Assembly: GCA_963691815.1 (NCBI GenBank)
Contig: OY829654.1
Coordinates: 29,487,188 to 29,551,187, forward strand
DNA length: 64,000 nucleotides
Origin: Echiichthys vipera
Lineage: Eukaryota; Chordata; Actinopteri; Perciformes; Trachinidae
Direction: 5' to 3'
The notes below the pieces were generated by a model. It had not been told where the DNA came from. It saw nothing but the letters and a program-made list of their open reading frames with translations, and made no database searches. This document shows, piece after piece, positions 12,019-21,224 of the stretch. The translations under genes were made by a program, and so were the position numbers. Within the stretch, counting starts at the first letter, position 1. The number at the start of each line of letters is the position of its first letter.

Positions 12019-14855
12019 ATGACGATAGGCGCATACAGGTCTGTGTAGTTTCTGCACAAAGAAAAATATGTACACAAAATACAATAATAATGAAACTTAC
12101 CGTGTGTCTTCTTATCAGAATTCAAGAGCTTTAACATTCAATATGCTAGACTATTTAAAAAAAAGCCCCAACACCAAACCTGTAACAGGTTCTCTTTGTT
12201 CCAGGACATCTTGAGGTACTTGGACCAATATCCTCCGTGTTCATCTGTACAGGACTGCTTTCATGCAGAGGTTCAAATGGCTATATTGAAGCATTAAAAA
12301 TCATTGCGGTTGATCAATTCTTCACATAGCAAACAAAAACAACATTTTCATTAAAGACACACCCAAATATGCTTTACATTGCACTCACCAGCGTGTCAGC
12401 TAGGTCAAACTCTGTGGGGGGTATTTTTATCATAATCTCTGTGTCAGAGTCAGAACTGTCTGACACTTCTCCAACTGCAAAAAACAAAACAATTTAAGTT
12501 AGCTTGATTGTTGTCAGTCAAAAACAAACATTTTAAAAGAAGTTTACTCCAGAAGAAGGTGATGAATGTAAAGCTGCTTTGAGACACTGCACCAGAGACA
12601 GCTGGTTTTGACACATGGTGGAAAAAGTTCACTGAATGGTTTTTCATGCATCTACTACTCCAAAGGGTTTGCAGTTATTTTAACATGAATGCAGAATACA
12701 CGATGGGGAGCTATTTTCAAACGAGTTTTTTTTAAACGTGAAATATCTAGCCACAGATGTAAATGGCATGACAACTTACCTTGTTCAAAGTCCTTCTTTG
12801 TGCAGATATACATATTGATTCTTTGATATGGTCTGCCTAATTCTGCCTTATATTCTTCTAGAATAAAAGGTCTCTGTGTCCAAGGGATTTTGATAACTTC
12901 AGATCCATCCGGATACAGAAGGATGAAGACTCCTTCTTCCAAGTCTTGGTTGAAGTCTCTCATTTTCTTCACACTCTGATGAAGAAGACTTTGAGCGGTG
13001 ATGTCAGAGTTGGTTGATAAGGGAATGGTTTTCCCACGTACTGGCTTTAAACCACCCGTCTGAGCAGTCATCAAGCCAAGACTAATCTGCAATAGAAAAC
13101 ACAGGAACTGGCAATGATCTCTTAATCCGGTTTAAATAACATGGCTTAATTGAAGTGGTTGTTCCTCTGTTTGCAAATGTTACACATAGACCCAAAATAG
13201 ATCTTAAAAATAAAATGTGACTCAGAGCAGCTCTAATCTTTCCTTCAAATCTTAGTTAACAGCAGTTTTGTAATTAAAAAAATAAAAGCTCCATCTTGGC
13301 CAAATTAAGGCTATTAAAAAATTCATTAATTTTCCACAGAACACAACAATTGATATTCATGATCAGAAATCAGTTTAAAAGAAAGAGATATGTCAGCCTG
13401 CGTCCTTGATAACTTCCTGTCAGATGATGTCATTCACATTAACTCCAACAGGAATCAAACTTGGACACATTTAGATATGTTTATAACTTTGAAAAGGTCT
13501 ATAGGTAAACTCAGATAATTCTATGTTCTTTTCTAAGTTAATTGTCTACAATACAGACACCTATTTCAAACATTTACATAGTTTATCTCCCAACATTACT
13601 TGAAACAAGCAAAACTATATTGCTTGCCATGAAATTGAACCTACTAGGGGGCTTAGGTATAGGTTTCAAATAATAATGGGATGAGACAGCAAGTCAACAC
13701 TGGAGTTGGGTTCGAATATTTTTTCACTCAATCACACATTTACTTACCTGCACTTTCCTTTTTTCCTTTTTCTTTTCCCGCATCCTACCAAAGGAAAACT
13801 TTTGCCTTTCCTCTGCTTTTTTCTTCCGGTATTCCAGAAAGGTTTTAAATATTGGTTTTGGATTGGAAGGAGGGTTCTCTGATACTAGAGGGAAGCAAAA
13901 AAATGCATTCTTATAAAATGGCAAATAATGCATTGCACATTCATAGAAACAAAAGTAATGGTAACACATGGCTAGAATAAAGAGGACGACAGATATCTGA
14001 TCTCATTATCACCTCGATTATAAATAATTGAACGGCGGAGGGCAGGGACGTGTGGTGCCAAAGCGATCGTCTGCCAATTAAAACATGCAAATATACATAA
14101 CTATATCCATGTTAACAGCAAAGACATGGACAGAATATAGCCCAGGCAGTCTGTTTTACCTGCTGCAATCACTTTTTGGCAGACGAACACTTGTTAGTGT
14201 CACACCACCTTCACTAGGTGCATGCAGTCTCACGATATCACAATGTTTTTTCACTTTATTTAGTTGTACTGTAACTTACTTCAGTAAGAAATGCTGCAAC
14301 ACGTTACTGTACTTTACTGTTACTTAGTTCTGTCAGAAAGGCTGCAACACGTTACTGTACTTTCCTGTAACTTAGTTCTGTCAGAAATGCTGCAACACTT
14401 TACTGTAACTTAGTTCAGTAATTAAAAGTAGTATTTTACGTTAGCTTTATTTTAATTTGATTATGTTAGCTATTGTCACTCAGATCCTTTCCCTCCTTTG
14501 TATTGAAACTGTTGCACAATAATTTCCCTCGGGATAAGTAAAGATTCTTGAAACTTGAATACTTGAATATCGTCCCACTGCAGACACAAATGGGCCTTCC
14601 GCTCAAGCATGCAGCTGGACCCTTCTCCGTTAACACAGCCAGAGACTAACTTTATACGCAAGAGAGTACATCATTTAGGAAAACCACCATTAGCTGCAAA
14701 TAAGGTTACGTTAACTTACCTGAAGCTAGGCCATCGTTGGGTTCAGCCAAAGACGTTGATTTAGCGTCCAGAATTTCTCCAAGTCTCTCGCCACAACCAC
14801 TGCAAAAATTCGGTTGGTCCTCCAACAACTTTTTCCCACAATGACGGCAAAACAT
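9507..14855 (-). CDS. Zinc-ribbon/HECT-domain E3 ubiquitin ligase (G2E3-like), intact, carried by the transposon
   Basis: Eleven exons on the minus strand join in frame: 14855-14720, 13884-13748, 13086-12780, 12474-12389, 12280-12180, 12051-11920, 11535-11231, 10907-10729, 10477-10305, 10056-9842 and 9742-9507. They total 2,007 nt (668 aa plus stop), every intron is GT-AG and every phase matches. Residues 1-25 are a zinc ribbon (C3, C6, C18, C21). A Lys/Arg-rich segment follows at about 65-90, then a domain with GVFILLYPDGSEV. Next come acidic SDSSDSD and poly-Asp stretches, and a HECT domain from about residue 300 to the end with EGIDTGGPRREFL, IAVSIVHGGPAPHFLS and ANTCANTPKLPLL. Cys636 is the predicted ubiquitin-thioester cysteine. 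No stop or frameshift was found. Fish genomes contain many such 'G2/M phase-specific E3 ligase-like' genes; here one lies between transposon ends. Its substrate is unknown. Confidence 0.88.
11950..12030 (-). repeat. (GAT)n coding microsatellite giving poly-Asp
   Basis: A trinucleotide run within the sixth HECT-gene exon encodes about 14 consecutive Asp. It is likely to vary in length between alleles while keeping frame. Confidence 0.9.
13430..13500. repeat. Short segment shared with the hAT-type element at 19.1 kb
   Basis: The stretch with 'caacaggaatcaaacttgga' and the following 40 bases recurs in the same orientation at 19148-19215. It lies in the second intron of the HECT gene. Confidence 0.7.
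14240..14566 (+). mobile_element. Maui-type LINE 3' tail
   Basis: Several copies of a 'ctgcaacacgttactgtac' type repeat are followed by 'gcacaataatttccctcggg' and a 'tcttgaaacttgaat' end. This matches in reverse the 3' end of the Maui-type element at 22245-23519. It sits in the first intron of the HECT gene and has no coding part. Confidence 0.75.
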
Positions 14856-14946
14856 CCTTCACCAAATTGTCTGGCGCCGAATGAAGGGACGCCGTTTAGC
14901 CTCTAGCAAGCTAGTTAGAGAACTAATTTCCTGTTAAAGGACCGAC

Positions 14947-15187
14947 AGTCTGTCTGTCCAATCAGGAGGGTCCATCCTCTGCGAGATGGGCCCTACCCTT
15001 TCCGGTAGAAGTTAATGTTATTGTAATTTTGAATTTGTCGTTGTAATTTTGAATTTGTCGTTGTAATTTTGAATTTGTCGTTGTAATTTTGAATTTGTCG
15101 TTGTCATTTTGAATTTGTCGTTGTCATTTTGAATTTGTCGTTGTCATTTTGAATTTGCGTTGTCATTTGCCCCTCAGGGCCACGGTA
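14947..15187 (-). repeat. Right terminal inverted repeat with about seven 20-bp subterminal repeats
   Basis: Inverted copy of the left terminus: the same terminal box, about seven 20-bp units (15024-15155), and the same unique block with CCGGAA and the inverted CCAAT. It differs from the left end mainly in repeat number. The HECT gene ATG lies about 90 bp inside it. Confidence 0.92.
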
Positions 15188-15193
15188 GGAAAG

Positions 15194-15905
15194 GGTAGCT
15201 GGAATGCGGAGTGAACCAGAATGTGAGACAAGAATGGTTTTGCCTGCGGAATAATGCGGATGGCATAGTTGAGGTGGCCAAGGAGAGTTAAAAGCTGCCG
15301 TTTGGTGCACCTGTCTGCCAAGAGGGAGTTGGAAAGAAGCAGGGAAATGCGCTGTATTTTCACTGGAGGCAGGGATTCTTGAAAGGAGACTGAATCCAAG
15401 GTAATGCCTAAGAACTCAATGGATTTGCTGGGCCGAGAGGTTTTCTCATGAAAAAGGACGCCAAGTTCTGAGAACACTTTTTGAGAGAGGAGAGCCCAGG
15501 GTGAGGAGGTGACGAGGGTGGGGTGACCACAGGGAGATAGTCAAGGAGGTGGAGCACATAAGGGAGTTTTTGAATATTTGTCAGAATCCAGCACAATGCC
15601 TCTGAGAGAGAGTCGAATATCTTTGGACTGCTCTTGCAGCCAAAGGTGAGGCGAACTGAAAAGTAGTAGGAAAAAAAGCAGGAAAAAAAGCCAGAAATCT
15701 GGATGGATGGGGAGCACTTTAAAAGTGCTGGTGATGTCTGCCTTGAAAAGCCACGCTCCGTAGCCATCCAAATGAATGAGAGTGATGGTGTGATCCATAG
15801 TCACGAATTGCATTGAGAAATCTGGACTGGGAGTGATACTATTGATGCTCAGGATTTGTGAGCCATGAGGGGAGGACAGATCTATTTTTATCCTCTTTTT
15901 TCTGG
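15194..15905 (-). pseudogene. Reverse transcriptase/RNase H of the DIRS-like element
   Basis: On the minus strand the order is KYSRKK, DHTITLIHLDGYGAWL, KADITSTFKVLPIHP, then VRLTFGCKSSPKIFDSL. Next are LPYVLHLLDY and, after a frameshift, SIEFLGITLDSVSF and KRQLLTLLGHLNYAIRIIP. These are the RT core and the start of the RNase H connection typical of DIRS/Ngaro. The catalytic L-L-D-D box reads L-L-D-Y, so polymerase activity should be lost. The frame continues into base 15194, where the DNA transposon interrupts it, and would resume at 6741 and below. Confidence 0.78.
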
Positions 15906-15921
15906 AGTATTTTCGGGTAGC

Positions 15922-16352
15922 AATTAAATCAAATCAAATCAAATCAAACTTTATTTATAGATAACATCATAAACGACCAAACGGTCGACCAAAGTGCTGT
16001 ACAGTTCAGCAATACAATACAACACAACTAGTATAAAAAATAAACATAAAATACAGTAGACGGGGTCATGCTCAGCTTGAATTAAAACAGGTGGGTCTTC
16101 AATGAGGGCTTAAAAATCTCTAGGTTCTGGGCTGATCTAATATACCAGGGAAAGCTGTGCCAGGGCAGCAGCCGCAAAGGCTCGGTCACCTCTGATTTTC
16201 AGTCTGGTCCTGGGGACTTCCAGCAGCATTTGATCTGCATACCTCAGCGCTCTGGCTGGAGTGTGACAATGTAAAAGCTCATTTAAGTACAGCGGTGCCA
16301 GTCCATTTAGAGCTTTAAAAACAAATAAAACAAAAAGTAACAAAAAAGGCCT
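15922..16352 (-). mobile_element. L2/CR1-type LINE 3' fragment inserted in the DIRS pol
   Basis: Minus-strand frame 16343-16137 reads FKALNGLAPLYLNELL and ALRYADQMLLEVPRTRLK, the conserved C-terminal end of this LINE group. It is followed by a 3' region ending in repeated (ATTTG) units at 15922-15945, as expected for the family. The 5' part is absent. Confidence 0.75.
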
Positions 16353-16871
16353 GTTGGGCTAACGCGGAACACTGAAAATAAAGGCTTCTTGAAGGGGTCC
16401 ATCATGAATCCTTCTTTAACTTCATTAGCTAACAGGGTGTCGACGTTGTGAGGTTCCGCGAGAGCGCACTGGAGGTATCTGCAAGAGTGGGAGGTTTCGG
16501 GAAGTATGTCAATACCTGGATGAAAGCCGTCTGTGAAACCGTTGATTAGAAGTGATCGACAAACACTCGGTCAGGGTAATTTTGTAAAGCATTGGCGGGG
16601 GCATTTACCTTAACTGGAGTGTTAACCGTTAACAGTCATGGCCCGGGTTGATCGGTGGGTGATCTGGGATTATGTGGGCATGAGTTCCTTGCTTGAGCGC
16701 CGCCGCAGAAGGAGGATTGGTAGAGGATTAGCCTGCCCCGTTTGTCAATCCCCTTGGCTGAGGGGGTGTTAATTGATTGTCGAATGTTTGCCAGCCTAGG
16801 AATAATGGGAGGTGCAAATACAGCGGATGATAAACGGTTTGGGTGGGTTAGAGGTGTTCCGTGGAGTTGGG

Positions 16872-17493
16872 CTAGATATACGTAATTACCAGTGAGAATT
16901 TTCTGACGTAGTGAAGGAGAGACCGGAGAGGGGTGATAAAGTTACATGGCCGGCTGAGAGGGCAGTGTTGCTGTTGGGAGAGAATTAGTTTTGACAGAAA
17001 AAGGGGGGATGGTGTAGGGATGGTGAGGGAGGGGGAAAAGAGATGGAACGGTTGGAAATGTTGGAAGTGGATGAGAAACATCCTAATTGGCCAGGAGCAG
17101 GGCCCCTTGGTTGTCTGAGAAGGGGCCCTGTGGTGCTGGGCCTGCTGGAAAAGAGAAGGAAGGAGCAGAAGCCACGAGGCCGAAAGTTGCTGAAGGAAGA
17201 GTAGAAGAAGGGATGGTGGGATGTAGGGATGTGTGTGCTCCGGGATTTTGTGCTGCTTGCTGACACAGTGATGTAAAAAAGGCAATAATGATCTGTGATA
17301 GATCAGGCATGGAGGGGATGGATAGAGCGGGTGATACAACCTGAGCCCCACTAGAAGGAGCTGTTGATGTATGCTTTGAGCGTGGAAGTCTTGTGACGTA
17401 ACCCTCGTAGACACCTGTCTCAGGCGGAGAACCCGAAAGTCTCGGAGCCCCAGTAATTGTTGCAGCTGGAGTGCCGATGGAGGTGGAATACAT
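16872..17493 (-). pseudogene. Gag-like ORF of the DIRS-like element
   Basis: Two overlapping minus-strand frames (17493-17083, 17414-16872) encode Ser/Pro/Thr-rich, low-complexity protein, as seen in gag-like ORF1 of fish DIRS/Ngaro elements, and lie just upstream of the pol remains. The open frame switches part way, suggesting a frameshift. No catalytic motif is present. The call rests mostly on position. Confidence 0.45.
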
Positions 17494-17523
17494 TTTGAAA
17501 TTTAGAGTTTCTTCTAGTCAGGC

Positions 17524-17584
<61 letters not shown>

Positions 17585-17729
17585 TATAGTTAAATGGTAA
17601 GGATGTCCTCTTACCTTTTCTTAGCTGACAGTAAGAAGACATCCTTACCATACAACTAATTTGTCTGACTAGAAGAAACTCTAAATTTCAAAATTGATAA
17701 AGAAGACATTAGGAATACAATCGATCTAT
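17492..17729. mobile_element. Palindromic MITE-like element with (TA)n expansion
   Basis: The arms 'agagtttcttctagtcag' (near 17505) and its inverse near 17665-17685, plus inner arms 'ggtaaggatgtc' and 'gacatccttacc', form one long hairpin. A (TA)n tract of about 54 bp (17528-17581) interrupts the left arm only. The direct repeat 'gaggtggaatac' occurs at 17480-17491 and 17730-17741, immediately outside the element. Confidence 0.7.
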
Positions 17730-17741
17730 GAGGTGGAATAC

Positions 17742-18395
17742 AAGCGGAAGAGAGTTGGTTTGTTGTCATTGCGGTGAAAGGGAATGCCTTTCCCTTTCAG
17801 CATCCGACGAAGGTGGGCGACTGTCCAGTCGCTCTCATGTTTTCTGCGACGCTGGCTGGGTCAGAGTGGAGGGCGCAGGCGCTGCAAAATGTCACCTGAG
17901 CCTGCATGACGATGGCGCAGAGAAGAAGGTTGGTCTTGGTTTCCCTGGCCTTGCCTATGACGTATGTGATGCTCGAAACTTGCTGACGGTGGAGAAGAAG
18001 CCTGAGATCTTCCCGGCGTTGGGGAGATTTCATTGGAGACCGTAGACGGAGATCATGTGGCTGTTTCGGCGGAATGTTGACCGTGGAGCGCACGCGGCTC
18101 CGCTGGGACATTTCTGGGGTCCAGTCCGACTGCTGTGGTGTGGCAGGAGGGAACCCGGGTTTCAAAAAGGTCATCGCAAAGCTCCTCGTATGAGTCGTGG
18201 AGGCTAATGTGAGGCTCGGAATCCATAGTGGTAAGTACTTTTCTTGGTTTTTTGATTCTTTGATTTGCTTGGCATAAAGCGTGAGCTTTGCGTTTGTCCG
18301 TGAAGAGTCAGAGACAATCAGCACTGAATGGGTTGGCGTGGTATATAAGGGTTTGTCAGGTGTGGTTGAGGCATGACCCTGCTCCAAACCTAAGT
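17742..18395 (-). other. Probable 5' region and ORF start of the DIRS-like element
   Basis: A TATATA box read on the minus strand lies at 18347-18342. Downstream are overlapping minus-strand open frames, one starting MDSEPHISLHDSYEEL near 18225 and another running 18387-17797. I do not recognise a domain. Position upstream of the gag-like frame suggests it belongs to the retrotransposon. Confidence 0.4.
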
Positions 18396-19050
18396 TAACT
18401 AATGAACTTCACTTATGAACTGTCTCTATGTAGTCTGTTCATCTTAGTTTTCCATGAATCTTAAAATTTGGAAATATAAATTAATTCCTGTTCTGAATAT
18501 ATTCTTTATAACAGGACATTTAAAAAAGAAACCTTTCTTTAGTAGTGATAAAGAACAGAACTGTATAGAGAGTATAGACAGTGTTGGGAGGGTTAGATTT
18601 AAAATTCCCCTACAGATTACTGATTAAATGTCCTAACATGTAATCTGTAATGTATTCCCTTGGATTAAACAAGTAAAGTAATGTATACTAAATACTATTG
18701 GATTACTTTCAGCTTACTTCAAAATGGTCTAGTTGAACGTGTTTATCTCGACACTGATTTTAGTTCACACTTGCATTGGAGAACGTATTATGCAAATACA
18801 CAAAACACAAATGTGGTTAGTTTTGTCTGCAACTGTTCATCATGGGTGTGAGGTGGACATCCTCAACAAGAAACATGAAAGAGAAAAACCTTCTCCCCAA
18901 CAAGGAGATAAAACACAGCTATCTGTCCGTTTCTCTCTCTCTGATATTTGGCATCCTGCAATCAAACACATTACAGGTGACCAACCTGCAGCTACTACTC
19001 AATACATTTAGCAATAGCATTTCAATATATCAAAATCTATCTATTTATCT
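18396..19050. other. No gene seen
   Basis: AT-rich sequence with no recognisable reading frame or repeat boundary. A short 'atctatctatttatctat' tract lies at its right end. Confidence 0.4.
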
Positions 19051-19574
19051 ATATCTATTAGGGATGCAAATTATCGATTAATTAATTAATCGATAGTTTC
19101 ATCTTATTGATCGATGATCGATTAATTGATAAGTGGCAGTCACATTCACTGCAACAGGAATCAAACTTGGACACATTTAGAATGTTTATGTTTACAACTT
19201 TGAAAAGGTTCATACGTAACATAAAATGCTAACGTCCTTGTGATATAAAGAAAAAAATGCAAATCATATTCCCTAATCACTCACTTGAGGGCAGGGAATG
19301 AGGCATTTTGGTAGCATATCAAACATATTCTGAATAGAAAATATTAAAATGATACACAGGCTACTTAACATGAAAATCAATTGGGTTTTCTCTCATCTGC
19401 GACATTGGAAACATTAATAGCAGCAGCATAAAAAAATCATTCCTGAATAGAAAAATACAATCAGGGCTCCAGAGCAGCTTTAATAATGTGGCCCCCAACT
19501 GAAGGTTTTAGGGGCTGATTTTAGATGAGAGCTGTGGTGTAGCCTATGGTACTCACGGAGGTAAAGTATACTTC

Positions 19575-20380
19575 TTGTGACTGATCAGATCAGTCTGTAT
19601 ATGTGTTTTATACATATGAACCATATCTACACTGACTGATCAGATCAGTCTGTATATGTGTTTTATACATATGAACCATATCTACACTGACTGATCAGAT
19701 CAGTCTGTATATGTGTTTTATACATATGAACCATATCTACACTGACGGATCAGATCAGTCTGTATATGTGTTTAATACATATGAACCATATCTACTCTGT
19801 GTTACGACCTGCTCGTTAAGGCCGCAACAAAGAAGGGAGGACCACACACAACAGAGTCAATTGTGAACTTTTACTTCCAGTTTGTGAATTCAATAAACAC
19901 AATCACCACAGGTACAAGCTTCATCTCGGCAGTCAGGAAGAGAGTGAACTCAGGAGGCCGGGCTTTTTAAAGGCTCCCCCACAGGTGCAGCCAGTGGCAA
20001 TCATAGGTAGAGGCGGAGACACACAGCAGCAGAGGCAGGGCTACAGCAGCAGAGGCAGGGCTACAGCAGCAGAGGCAGGGCTACAGCAGCAGACAGCTTC
20101 CCATCAGCAAAGGCAGCAGGCCACAGACACCTATAAAAGGCAACAAAAAGGCAAGCACACAAGTACACACGGCTATGGCCGTCACATCTGACTGATCAGA
20201 TCAGTCTGTGTATGTGTTTTATACATATGAACCATATCTACACTGACTGATCAGATCAGTCTGTATATGTGTTTTAAACATATGAACCGTATCTACACTG
20301 ACTGATCAGATCAGTCTGTGTCTGTGCTTTAAACATATGAACTGTATCTACACTGACTGATCAGATCAGTCTGTGTCACC
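19575..20380. repeat. 55-bp satellite array, split by an insertion
   Basis: A 55-bp unit containing 'ctgatcagatcagtctgt' and 'acatatgaaccatatcta' repeats about four times before 19800 and about three and a half times after 20186. The units contain the palindrome TGATCAGATCA. Confidence 0.9.
19800..20186 (-). mobile_element. Solo LTR-like insertion in the 55-bp satellite
   Basis: 387 bp starting TGTTACGACC and ending GGCCGTCACA, flanked by the 4-bp direct repeat TCTG (19796-19799, 20187-20190) that restores the satellite unit when removed. Read on the minus strand it has a TTTAAAAAG promoter-like box and TG...CA ends, as for a Gypsy-type LTR. A tandem 'agcagcagaggcagggctac' unit occurs about three times inside. 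No internal coding region is present. Confidence 0.6.
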
Positions 20381-20689
20381 TGCTGCCTCACTCACTGGGT
20401 GGAGAAATAAAGTCAATGAATCAGTTAAACACTGTTGATTTCCTCCCATAGAGCCGACATGAAAACTATCCTGGTTTAGTGAATTTCTGCTGTCACTCAG
20501 GAGCTGCCGACAGACGGTCCTTGCTCGTCACATACGGAGGCTTCGGGTGCGTCAGGTGCGACACTTTAACTATAACTTGTAGCCTGATGTTAATGAAACT
20601 GCGGGAGCTTACGTCTTAATCGATAATCGATTAATTGTTTGCTTCCCTAATATCTATCTATCCCTCCATCCATCCATCCAAGCCTTGAG

Positions 20690-20802
20690 TGTTACCAAGC
20701 CCCCACCAAAGCAACTTCCTAGTTGATCTAATACTGAAGTGCCAAAAACAGCAGTTCATCGAGTGTCCAGTAGGAGTAGTTTGCACAATAGAGCAATTTC
20801 AC
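20690..20802 (+). repeat. Copy of a dispersed fish repeat
   Basis: The block 'accaagcccccaccaaagca' to 'gcacaatagagcaa' recurs at 37987-38087 and, inverted, at 63808-63905 inside a longer repeat. Confidence 0.75.
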
Positions 20803-21224
20803 CACGCATCATAATGGGGAAGAAAGGTGATTGAAGTGACTTTGAACGTGGCGTGGTTGTTGGTGCCAAACGGGCTGGTCTGAGTATTTCACAAACTGCT
20901 GATCCATAGGGATTTTCACACACAACCATCTCTAGGGTTTACAGAGAATGGTCCCAAAAAGAGAAAATATCCAATGTGCGGCAGTTCTGTGGGCGCAAAT
21001 GCCTTGTTTATGTCAAAGGGTCAGAGGAGTATGGCCAGACTGGTTGGAGCTGATAGAAGGGCAACAGGAACTCAAATATCCACTGGTTCCAACAAAGGAA
21101 TGCAGGAGAGCATCTGTGAACACACAACACCACCTACTTCTAGCAGAGAGGGAACAGCAGCAGAAGACCACACTGGCACTTTATTAAGCAGCAGGGGGGG
21201 CTAATAAAGTGGGCAGTGAGTGTA
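20803..21224 (+). mobile_element. Tc1-like transposon remnant, internally deleted
   Basis: Translation in broken frames gives SDFERG, VVGAKRAGLSIS and TTISRVYREWS, the paired-like helix-turn-helix N-terminus of a Tc1 transposase. The sequence then jumps to the 3' terminal region ending 'cagtgagtgta'. The DDE catalytic half is missing. Confidence 0.8.

Larger units (their letters stand above)
6742..15187. mobile_element. 8,446-bp IS3EU-like DNA transposon carrying a HECT E3 ligase gene
   Basis: The ends are perfect inverted repeats over the first 20-plus bases, starting TACCGTGGCCCTGAGGGG. They are flanked by the direct repeat GGAAAG at 6736-6741 and 15188-15193, a 6-bp target duplication. 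The long terminal repeats contain 20-bp subterminal tandem repeats. Inside are an IS3-like DDE transposase gene (7094-9075, plus) and a convergent, intact zinc-ribbon/HECT gene (14855-9507, minus). A 6-bp duplication, a TAY-type terminus and an IS3-like integrase agree with what I recall of the eukaryotic IS3EU superfamily; that assignment is inference. The element sits inside the pol region of a DIRS-like retrotransposon, and the matching TIRs suggest a fairly recent insertion. A Maui LINE tail (14240-14566) and a short hAT-related piece (13430-13500) lie in introns of the HECT gene. Confidence 0.9.
5650..18395 (-). mobile_element. DIRS-order (DIRS/Ngaro-like) tyrosine-recombinase retrotransposon, dead and split by later insertions
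   Basis: Minus-strand remains appear in the order expected for this class. The 5' part with a TATA box lies at 18.4-17.7 kb and a Ser/Pro-rich gag-like frame at 17493-16872. The pol N-terminus is near 16.6-16.36 kb, reverse transcriptase/RNase H at 15905-15194, and a tyrosine recombinase at 6535-6013. The last two blocks are separated by the 8,446-bp DNA transposon at 6742-15187. A LINE piece (15922-16352) and a palindromic element (17492-17729) interrupt it further. Outer limits are approximate, since I could not identify the terminal repeats. Several frameshifts and lost catalytic residues show it is inactive. Confidence 0.75.
19059..20649. mobile_element. Non-autonomous hAT-type DNA transposon
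   Basis: Terminal inverted repeats are imperfect: left TAGGGATGCAAATTATCG and, read inverted, right TAGGGAAGCAAACAATTAATC. They are flanked by the 8-bp direct repeat ATATCTAT at 19051-19058 and 20650-20657. An 8-bp duplication and this terminus fit hAT. There is no transposase. The interior is filled by a 55-bp satellite and a solo LTR. Confidence 0.8.

Noticed and set aside
19985..20191. 68-codon Gln/Arg-rich frame
   Set aside because: Tandem 20-bp repeat inside the solo LTR-like insertion; no coding support.
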